A stretch of DNA of 64,000 nucleotides from Planctomycetota bacterium (GTDB taxonomy: Bacteria; Planctomycetota; J058; JAJDCP01): the NCBI GenBank assembly GCA_029260765.1, contig JAJDCP010000160.1:1-64000 (forward strand), read 5' to 3'. The notes below the pieces were generated by a model. That model saw only the letters and a program-made list of their open reading frames with translations, was not told the DNA's origin and ran no database searches. Both the position numbers and the translations under genes were made by a program. Positions 1 to 6,382 of the stretch are shown here, one piece after another (position 1 is the first letter of the stretch; every line of letters begins with the position of its first letter).

Positions 1-228
1 CTGGTACAGGACCCTCGTCTGAACCACAGAGTCGATTTGGAGGGTGGTGTTCTCGGCGAGGTGTGCAGTGAAAACCTGCGCGCCTTCTTTCGCGAGCGCC
101 GCCGGATCAGACCGGAACATGGAGAGGTGCCGGAGCGGCTGGACGGGTCGGTTTCGAACACCGATGTAGGGGAAACCTTACCGGGGGTTCAAATCCCTCC
201 CTCTCCGCCAGACATGGCCGTTGGATAA
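1..228 (+). CDS. tadA: tRNA adenosine-34 deaminase TadA, C-terminal end (partial)
   Basis: Frame 1 is open from the window edge and encodes DPRLNHRVDLEGGVL followed by LRAFFRERR. This matches the conserved C-terminus of TadA, the zinc deaminase that makes inosine at the wobble base of tRNA. The catalytic part lies upstream of the window. The frame has no stop where TadA normally ends. It continues through the whole tRNA-Ser(CGA) gene on the same strand and stops at TAA 226-228, adding about 36 residues read from tRNA sequence. The order tadA, SRP RNA, dnaX, ybaB, recR is the one known in Bacillus subtilis, which supports the call. Identity rests on about 35 residues. Confidence 0.7.
   Translation: MVQDPRLNHRVDLEGGVLGEVCSENLRAFFRERRRIRPEHGEVPERLDGSVSNTDVGETLPGVQIPPSPPDMAVG
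121..210 (+). tRNA. tRNA-Ser (anticodon CGA)
   Basis: The acceptor stem GGAGAGG (121-127) pairs with CCTCTCC (200-206). The anticodon stem TCGGT/ACCGA encloses the loop TTCGAAC, giving anticodon CGA (codon UCG). A long variable arm marks the serine class, and the T arm carries GGTTCAAAT. The discriminator G is at 207 and the CCA end (208-210) is encoded. The gene lies entirely inside the open reading frame of the upstream tadA. Confidence 0.96.
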
Positions 229-245
229 CGGCCTGCGTTCGATTT

Positions 246-332
246 GGAGAGGTGTCCGAGTGGCTGAAGGAGCACGCTTGGAAAGCGTGTAGGCGGGCAA
301 CTGTCTCGGGGGTTCGAATCCCCCCCTCTCCG
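246..332 (+). tRNA. tRNA-Ser (anticodon GGA)
   Basis: The acceptor stem GGAGAGG (246-252) pairs with CCTCTCC (325-331), with discriminator G at 332. The anticodon stem CACGC/GCGTG encloses TTGGAAA, giving anticodon GGA (codons UCC and UCU). It has a class II long variable arm and the T arm GGTTCGAAT. No CCA is encoded, unlike its neighbour 36 bp upstream. The two serine tRNAs share their acceptor stem sequence. Confidence 0.96.
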
Positions 333-376
333 TTGACGAGCTGTGGAGCTGTTCCAGAGCTGTGTCATGAAGAAGT

Positions 377-652
377 GAACCGCGCTAGGTGGGGCGCCAG
401 GGGAGCCCTGTAACTCGAAGTCCTCTATATGCGAGGCTGAATTCCCGGTCGAGGTGCGGCCAACTACGGTCCCTGGACCTCTTACGAGAAACGTTGACGA
501 TTGGGTCCTTTGCAAGCTTGGGCGGTGAATCTGGTCAGGTCCGGAAGGAAGCAGCCATAAGCTTTGTTCAAGTTGTGCTGAGATCGCCTGATTCGAGTTT
601 CAACGAGAGATCTATACCGCGGGGGGTCGTATCAGAGCTGGGTGCGCGGTTC
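377..652 (+). ncRNA. ffs: Signal recognition particle RNA, large bacterial type
   Basis: The conserved SRP apical motif GTCAGGTCCGGAAGGAAGCA lies at about 534-553. The 5' part has GCTAGGTGGGG and CCCTGTAACTCG, which match the Alu domain of the roughly 270-nt B. subtilis-type scRNA. The ends close on each other: GAACCGCG (377-384) pairs with CGCGGTTC (645-652). The RNA is therefore about 276 nt and not the 114-nt 4.5S form usual in Proteobacteria. It scaffolds Ffh for co-translational membrane targeting. dnaX follows 66 bp downstream. Confidence 0.92.
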
Positions 653-661
653 TTTTTTTTT
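645..661 (+). terminator. Terminator at the end of the SRP RNA
   Basis: The 3' strand of the closing stem of the SRP RNA (645-652) is followed immediately by nine T residues (653-661). This is the layout of an intrinsic terminator in which the mature RNA's own end helix supplies the hairpin. Confidence 0.6.
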
Positions 662-718
662 GCCTGCCTGTGAGCCCCGCGGGAGCTCCTCTCTCCCCAG
701 GCTGTGGGAGTTTGGACT

Positions 719-2503
719 TTGGCATATCTCGTCCTGGCACGGAAATACCGTCCTCAACGCTTTGAGGACACCGTCGGCCAGGAGTCGATCGTCCAGACCC
801 TGAAGAACGCCGTCGCGCAGGGCAAGGTCTCCCACGCCTACCTGTTCTGCGGGCCCCGAGGCGTCGGCAAGACCTCGATGGCACGCATCCTCAGCAAAGC
901 GCTGAACTGCCCCCAGGCGCAGGATTGCGAGCCCTGCTGCGACTGCGAGGTCTGCCGCGAGGTTGCCCGTGGCGAGGATCTCGACGTGATCGAGATCGAC
1001 GGCGCTTCGAACCGCAAAGTCGAAGAGATCGAGAAGATCCGCGACAACGTCAAATTCCGCCCGGCACGCAGCCGCTACAAGATCTACATCGTTGATGAAG
1101 TGCACATGTTGAGCACTGCGGCCTTCAACGCTCTGCTCAAGACACTCGAAGAGCCTCCCGAGCACGTCAAATTCATCTTTGCCACGACCGAGCCGCACAA
1201 AGTTCCCGACACCATCCAGAGCCGCTGCCAGGTGATGCCGTTCACCAAGATCCGCGCGGACCATATCCGCGCACGGCTCGATAAGATCTGTCAACTCGAG
1301 GGTTTCCAGGTAGAGCCCAATGCCCTGGCGCGGGTGGCCCAGCAGTCGCTGGGCGGCATGCGTGACGCGCTCAGCCTACTGGACAGATTGGTGGCCTCCG
1401 GTTCTGCGGAGATCACTGAGGATAGCGTCAGTCGTGCGCTGGGCACCATCAGCCGGGCCCACCTGGTCGACATGCTGCGGGCAGTCTGCCAACGTGACGA
1501 GCGCGCCGTGCTCGAGCAGATCCATGCCTTTGACCGTTCGGGTGGCGACTACGAAGAGCTGCTGGCCGACCTGATGCGCACCGGCAGGGCCGCGCTGCAT
1601 CTGGCTCTGCTGGGGCCGACGGCGCCAGCCCTGGCTGAGTTGGGGATCGATGCCGCGCAGCTCGCGCCGCTGCGAGAGGTCAGCTCCGATGGCTGGCTGT
1701 ACGTCCTCGAGAGCCTGGACGAGGCGGGGGCCAACCTGAAGAACTCGTTGGATGAACGGGTCAGTGTCGAGCTCTTGCTGTTGCGCCTGGCCCGGGTTGG
1801 GGACCTGGCGAGTGTGCCGGTCTGGCTGGAGCGCCTGGGCCAGCTCGAAGATCTTCTTGAAGACAAGGGCCTGCGCGAGTTGCCGGCGCTCGACGCCGCA
1901 GAGCGGGCGCAAGCGGTGCCTCGGGCGGCGGCGGTTCCGTTGCCGGTTCCGTTGCCGGCTGCGGCCCAGCCGACGGCCGAGCCGATGCTGCCCGAACCCC
2001 GTCCGGAACCACAGCCACAACCCGCGCGTGAGGCGCCGCAGCCGCACGCAGCGCCCCGGGCGAAGCCTGCGCGGCAGGCCGCCATACAGCCAGCGGCTGG
2101 GCAGGACGCGGCGAAGACCGAATGGCGGCGCCTGAATGTCGACGCGATCCAGCGCGACTGGTCGCGCGTGCTGGACGCTCTGCGTGCGAAGAAACAGCTC
2201 GGCCTTGTGAGCTTGATGGCCAAGTCACGCCCCGCGTCCTGGGCGAACGGCGTGCTTCGCGTACTGATCCCGAAGCTCTCCAGTTTCGAAGGCGATCACC
2301 TGCGCAGCTCCGAGTCCGCGTTGAACCAATGCCTGAGCGAGATCTTCGGCCTCTCGATGCGATGCGCTTTCGATGAGGGAGCCGTCGACAAGCCGAAGAG
2401 CCGCAACCCGGTCGAAGAGCTGCGTCAGAATCCTCTGGTGCGCGAGGTGCTGGAGAAGTTCCAGGGCCAGATCATCCCCCCCCGCAAGAACAGGAGAAAG
2501 TGA
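719..2503 (+). CDS. dnaX: DNA polymerase III subunit gamma/tau
   Basis: Clamp-loader ATPase of the replisome. The N-terminus reads VLARKYRPQRFEDTVGQE. Walker A is CGPRGVGKTSMARI, a zinc module has cysteines in CPQAQDCEPC and CDCEVC, and the acidic Walker B region precedes HMLSTAAFNALLKTLEEPP. A Pro/Ala-rich linker at roughly residues 400-460 leads into a C-terminal domain that may bind the polymerase. I chose TTG at 719 because GGGAG (706-710) sits 8 nt upstream and the protein then starts MAYLVLARK; GTG at 704 in the same frame lacks a ribosome site. No A-rich slippery heptamer for a gamma-type frameshift was seen. The stop overlaps the ybaB start by one base. Confidence 0.95.
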   Translation: MAYLVLARKYRPQRFEDTVGQESIVQTLKNAVAQGKVSHAYLFCGPRGVGKTSMARILSKALNCPQAQDCEPCCDCEVCREVARGEDLDVIEIDGASNRKVEEIEKIRDNVKFRPARSRYKIYIVDEVHMLSTAAFNALLKTLEEPPEHVKFIFATTEPHKVPDTIQSRCQVMPFTKIRADHIRARLDKICQLEGFQVEPNALARVAQQSLGGMRDALSLLDRLVASGSAEITEDSVSRALGTISRAHLVDMLRAVCQRDERAVLEQIHAFDRSGGDYEELLADLMRTGRAALHLALLGPTAPALAELGIDAAQLAPLREVSSDGWLYVLESLDEAGANLKNSLDERVSVELLLLRLARVGDLASVPVWLERLGQLEDLLEDKGLRELPALDAAERAQAVPRAAAVPLPVPLPAAAQPTAEPMLPEPRPEPQPQPAREAPQPHAAPRAKPARQAAIQPAAGQDAAKTEWRRLNVDAIQRDWSRVLDALRAKKQLGLVSLMAKSRPASWANGVLRVLIPKLSSFEGDHLRSSESALNQCLSEIFGLSMRCAFDEGAVDKPKSRNPVEELRQNPLVREVLEKFQGQIIPPRKNRRK

Positions 2504-2817
2504 TGGGCAATCTTGGAGGATTCGATCTCTTCAAGCAGGCGCAGAGCCTGCAGAAGAAGCTCGCAAAGGTACGCGAGTCGCTCAAAGACAAGGTCGTGGC
2601 AGGTCAGGCTGGCGGCAGCATGGTCACCGTGCAGATGAACGGGCTGATGGACTGTGTGGCGGTCAAACTCGACAAGGAAGTCGTCGATCCTGACGACATC
2701 TCGATGCTCGAAGACCTGATCCAGGTCGCGGTCAACAACGCGATCAAGAAGGCGAACGAGATGAAGAAAGTGGAGAATGAGAAAGCGACCGGCATGCCGA
2801 TGCCGGACATCTTCTAA
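2503..2817 (+). CDS. ybaB: YbaB/EbfC family nucleoid-associated protein
   Basis: This 104-residue protein begins MGNLGGFDLFKQAQSLQKKL, with the N-terminal helix typical of YbaB/EbfC. It then has VTVQMNGLMDCVAVKLDKEV and a C-terminal helix with AVNNAIKKANEM. The family forms DNA-binding dimers. The ATG shares one base with the dnaX stop, so translation is probably coupled. The family almost always lies between dnaX and recR. Here recR is displaced about 1.9 kb downstream by an inverted kinase gene. Confidence 0.92.
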   Translation: MGNLGGFDLFKQAQSLQKKLAKVRESLKDKVVAGQAGGSMVTVQMNGLMDCVAVKLDKEVVDPDDISMLEDLIQVAVNNAIKKANEMKKVENEKATGMPMPDIF

Positions 2818-2852
2818 CGTTCGCGCCCCGCTCGTCCTTTCGTTCGAAGGGG

Positions 2853-4478
2853 CTACGCCATCACCTCAACGCGCTCGGTGGGGTGGGCGTCTTCGGGCGA
2901 GCTGCCTTCCGCCAACAGCTCGGGTATATTCTGCCGCCACCAGGGCAGCGCTTGTTCCTGCCAGGGCCAACGGAGTGCCCAGGCTCGGAATTGTCGCCCG
3001 AGCTCAGCGCTGCTGGGGCGTTTGTACGGTTCTTTGGCCAGGCAGCTCAGGATCAGGGCGTCGAGCTCGGCGGGGATTGTCTGGCTCGTTCGGCTCGATG
3101 GGGGCGCAGGATCCGCGGTCATGTGCTCGACCATCACGCGGAAGGGCGTATCGCCTTCGAAAACCAACCTCCCGCTGAGCAGGTAGTAGGCCACGCAGCC
3201 CAGAGAGTAGCAATCCGCCCGCGCGTCCAGGGTCTTGCCGCCTGACTGCTCGGGTGCCATGTACGCGGGCGTGCCGAGGATGGCTCCGCGCATAGTAAGG
3301 CGGGCGGACTCTTGCACGTTCAGTCCCATGTCTGCCACCAGACCGAAGTCGAGCACCTTGACGAAGTCGCAGCGCAGACCCGCGCGGCAGGTAAACAGGT
3401 TCGCCGGCTTGATGTCCCGGTGGACCAGGTCCGCAGCATGCGCTTCGGCCAGTGAGTCGCAGACCTGTGCCAGGAGGTAGACCACCCGCTCTGGTGGCAG
3501 GGGACCGAAGCGCTGGACAAGAGTCTGGAAGTCGATGCCCTGCAGCTCTTCCATCACGTAGTAGAAGGTCCCGTCCGGGGTGCGGCCATAGTCGAACAGG
3601 CTGACGCTGTGGGGTGAGCTGAGAAAGGCAGTAGCGCGCGCTTCCCGCTCAAACCGCGCCAGAATGCGCTGCCGTTGCGCGCTTCCCACCACATCGTCGA
3701 GCACAGCAGGCTGGATCAGCTTGACTGCGGCGGTGCGTGCGAGGAAGCGATGCCGGGCCGACCAGACTTCGCCCATCGCACCTTTGCCGAGGGGCTTGAT
3801 CAGCTCATAGCTGCCCAGCGTGTGGACGGTCTTGCGCATCTCGCGGAAGCTGCGTCCCCACTGGTAGATCAAGAATGCCGGCACCAGCGCAAGCCCGGCG
3901 CACAGGAAGTTGGGCAGGAAGGTCGGAATCCAGATGGAGACGCTCGGTACGGTTTGATTGTGGAACCAGAGCCACACTCCGAAGCAGACCGGCGCTGCTG
4001 TGGCCTGGAGCAATGCGCTGAAGGCGTGTCGCCAAGGCCTGGCAGGGATGATCAGCGGAAAGAGCAGAATCCAGATCCCCAACCAGGAAACCCGGGTAGG
4101 GTTGCTCTGCAGCCCCTGGTCGCCCCAGTAGTGGGTCAGTATCAGAAACAGAGCGCCGCACAGTTGATACACACGGCCCAGCCTCAGCTGAAGCCTGGGA
4201 CGAAGTCGCCAGGAAAACAACAGCAAGCCCGATGCCGCGAGCATCGCGAGCTCGAGCAGCCGCACTCGGCTGGTTGCAGGCTGGCGCTCCCAGCCGAACA
4301 GCTCGATCGAGACCAGGGAGAAGCCGAGGTCGAGGGCGAAGCCGCATGTCAGAGCAACGACCAGCACCCTCAGACGGCTGGCCGCTTCACGTTCAAACTG
4401 CGGACAGATTCTGTAGCTGGCCGTGCCCTGGGCACCAGGGTGACCGGTTACTGAGAGGGCTCGCGGCGAGGGCTCCAT
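2853..4478 (-). CDS. Membrane-anchored Ser/Thr protein kinase
   Basis: A 541-residue Hanks-type kinase. The N-terminal 220 residues hold about six hydrophobic segments, such as VYQLCGALFLILTHYWG and FLCAGLALVPAFLIYQWG. The C-terminal kinase domain follows, with Gly loop LGKGAMGEVW, catalytic HRDIKPANLF near residue 353, DFGL, and APEQ. All catalytic residues are present, so it should be active in the cytoplasm with a membrane sensor half. ATG at 4478 was preferred to an in-frame TTG at 4496; neither has a strong ribosome site. It converges on ybaB with 35 bp between and diverges from recR. It interrupts the usual dnaX-ybaB-recR order. Confidence 0.9.
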   Translation of the reverse strand: MEPSPRALSVTGHPGAQGTASYRICPQFEREAASRLRVLVVALTCGFALDLGFSLVSIELFGWERQPATSRVRLLELAMLAASGLLLFSWRLRPRLQLRLGRVYQLCGALFLILTHYWGDQGLQSNPTRVSWLGIWILLFPLIIPARPWRHAFSALLQATAAPVCFGVWLWFHNQTVPSVSIWIPTFLPNFLCAGLALVPAFLIYQWGRSFREMRKTVHTLGSYELIKPLGKGAMGEVWSARHRFLARTAAVKLIQPAVLDDVVGSAQRQRILARFEREARATAFLSSPHSVSLFDYGRTPDGTFYYVMEELQGIDFQTLVQRFGPLPPERVVYLLAQVCDSLAEAHAADLVHRDIKPANLFTCRAGLRCDFVKVLDFGLVADMGLNVQESARLTMRGAILGTPAYMAPEQSGGKTLDARADCYSLGCVAYYLLSGRLVFEGDTPFRVMVEHMTADPAPPSSRTSQTIPAELDALILSCLAKEPYKRPSSAELGRQFRAWALRWPWQEQALPWWRQNIPELLAEGSSPEDAHPTERVEVMA

Positions 4479-4753
4479 GCAGGGAGTGTAGCGCAAAAAC
4501 TCGACCTCTGTGCATGGGGTCGGTCGATGTCCCTGTCAGAGCGCGGCCGAGAACGATGCCGCTGGCTCGCAGCCCGCGGGAGCCCATGTGTTCCCATCCG
4601 GTTGAGTGCCGCGCTCGACGGTCCACCGGCGCGCGGAGCGGTCCCGCTTGTTCGGGGCGCGCTTGGATCGGCCCTGCGCGCCGCTCGATGTCCACCCCCT
4701 GGAAAGGGCTTGCACTCGTGCCGCGGGCCGGAGACCATGCGCGGGGAGCGCCG
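4479..4753. other. Intergenic region between divergent kinase and recR
   Basis: 275 bp of GC-rich sequence separate the divergent kinase and recR starts. A reading frame extends recR upstream through it, but the composition and the lack of RecR homology there argue against coding. GGGGAG at 4742-4747 is the recR ribosome site. I saw no convincing promoter hexamers. Confidence 0.5.
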
Positions 4754-5371
4754 ATGTACCCAGAACCAATGCTACGCCTGATCGAAGAGCTCGCCAAATT
4801 CCCTGGCATAGGACGCAAGACGGCCGAGCGGCTGGCCTTCTACGTGCTGAAGACGCCGGCTGCCGAGGCGATGAAGCTCGCCTATGCGATCAGAGACCTG
4901 AAAAAAAAGACCCGCAACTGCTCGCTGTGCAACAATCTGACCGAAGCGGAGCTGTGCCGCATCTGCGCCGACAGCAAGCGTGATACCAGTCTGTTGTGTG
5001 TTGTCGAACAACCCAGAGATCTGATCGCCATCGAGAAGCTTGAGCGCTACCGGGGACGGTACCATGTGCTGCTGGGCAATCTGGCGCTGCTCGAGGGCAT
5101 CGAGGCCAAAGACCTGGCGATCGCTGGTCTGATCGCGCGCTTGCGGCGTTCCGCCAGCGCAGAGCATGAGCAGGACCGCATCCGTGAGGTCATTCTAGCG
5201 ACCAATCCCAACCTCGACGGTGATGCGACGGCGTTGTACCTGGCTGAAGAGCTGAAGGATCAGGGCGTCAAGATCACGCATCTCGCACGCGGGCTCCCGA
5301 GTGGTGGTAGTATCGAGGCGGCCAACCGCGCCAACCTCTTTGAGGCCTTTGCAAGGAGAACGGCATTGTGA
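4754..5371 (+). CDS. recR: Recombination mediator protein RecR
   Basis: 205 residues, the normal RecR length. The N-terminal helix-hairpin-helix reads FPGIGRKTAERLAFYVL. The zinc finger has CSLC and CRIC. The Toprim domain starts near LLCVVEQPRDL and continues to NPNLDGDATALYLAE. RecR works with RecF and RecO to load RecA on gapped DNA. ATG 4754 was chosen because GGGGAG lies 6 nt upstream; a frame open from 4232 is rejected. Its TGA overlaps the GTG of the MoxR gene by 4 nt, an odd partner for recR. Confidence 0.95.
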   Translation: MYPEPMLRLIEELAKFPGIGRKTAERLAFYVLKTPAAEAMKLAYAIRDLKKKTRNCSLCNNLTEAELCRICADSKRDTSLLCVVEQPRDLIAIEKLERYRGRYHVLLGNLALLEGIEAKDLAIAGLIARLRRSASAEHEQDRIREVILATNPNLDGDATALYLAEELKDQGVKITHLARGLPSGGSIEAANRANLFEAFARRTAL

Positions 5372-6351
5372 GCCCGCCCCCGGAGGCGCTGGCGTTTCAG
5401 CGAGAGCTGCGGGCCCTGCGCGAACGACTCGCGGCCACCATCGTCGGCCAGCAGGAAGCCATTCAGTGCGCCGTCTACGCGCTGGTGGTCGGGGGTCATG
5501 TGCTGCTCGAGGGCATGCCGGGGCTCGGCAAAACCGAGCTGGTCAAGGCTCTCGCCCGCGCCCTCGACTGCCGTCCGGCCCGCATCCAGTTCACGCCAGA
5601 CCTGATGCCGGCGGACATCCTCGGCACCACGGTCGTGGCTTTGGATGCGTCTGGCCAGCGCAGCTTCCGCTTCCAGAAAGGTCCTCTTTTCGCCCATATC
5701 ACCTTGGCGGATGAGATCAACCGCGCCTCTCCCAAGACGCAATCGGCTCTGCTCGAGGCGATGCAGGAGGGCCAGGTGACGATGGGCGAGACGCGCTATG
5801 CGCTACCCGCGCCGTTCTTCGTGCTCGCGACTCAGAATCCCATCGAGCTCGAGGGAACGTTTCCGTTGCCCGAGGCCCAGCTCGACCGCTTCCTCTTCAA
5901 GTGCACGATGCGTGCCCAGGAGGAGGACGATCTGGTCGAGATCCTGCGGCGCGGGCAGGGCCGCAGCCAACCCGAGGGCGCCCCGCTGCTCAGCCCTGCG
6001 CGCTTGCTTGAGCTGCGGGATCTGGCCCGCCAGGTGGTGGTTCCCGAGACGGTGCTGCGCTATGCAGCACGGCTGGTGGTTGCGACCCGCCCCGAGGCGC
6101 CCGATGCTCCGGAGCAGGTGCGGCGCTATGTGCGCTACGGGTCCAGCCCGCGTGGTGCACAGGCTCTGATCAAGGCCGCTCAGGTCCATGCGCTGTTGGA
6201 TGGCCGGCCCCATGCAAGCCACGAAGATGTCGGCGCCCTGGCGGCTCCGTGCCTGCGGCACCGCCTGGTGCTCAACTTCGACGCCCATGCAGACAAGGTT
6301 GACGTCGACGCGCTGCTCTCGGCCCTGATCGCCGCGCAGCCCGCCGGCTGA
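5368..6351 (+). CDS. MoxR family AAA+ ATPase
   Basis: 327 residues. Walker A is GMPGLGKTELVKAL. The Walker B region is LADEINRASPKTQSALLEAM, followed by the MoxR-typical EGQVTMGETRY and a sensor segment FVLATQNPIELEGTFPLPEA. The C-terminal lid includes YVRYGSSPRGAQALI. MoxR ATPases act as chaperone-like remodelers, usually beside von Willebrand A-domain proteins. No vWA gene is seen here. It is translationally coupled to recR by a GTGA overlap and followed 31 bp later by the pseudokinase-FGE gene. Confidence 0.93.
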   Translation: MSPPPEALAFQRELRALRERLAATIVGQQEAIQCAVYALVVGGHVLLEGMPGLGKTELVKALARALDCRPARIQFTPDLMPADILGTTVVALDASGQRSFRFQKGPLFAHITLADEINRASPKTQSALLEAMQEGQVTMGETRYALPAPFFVLATQNPIELEGTFPLPEAQLDRFLFKCTMRAQEEDDLVEILRRGQGRSQPEGAPLLSPARLLELRDLARQVVVPETVLRYAARLVVATRPEAPDAPEQVRRYVRYGSSPRGAQALIKAAQVHALLDGRPHASHEDVGALAAPCLRHRLVLNFDAHADKVDVDALLSALIAAQPAG

Positions 6352-6382
6352 CGCGTCAAAATCGCTTGTGGCGTGAATACGA

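Noticed and set aside
719..2503. Programmed frameshift in dnaX for a gamma subunit
   Set aside because: No A-rich slippery heptamer with a downstream hairpin was seen; the C run near 2477 is too close to the stop to matter.
4232..4753. Upstream extension of the recR frame to 379 residues
   Set aside because: No RecR homology before MYPEP; the ribosome site GGGGAG precedes ATG 4754 and the extension overlaps the divergent kinase gene.
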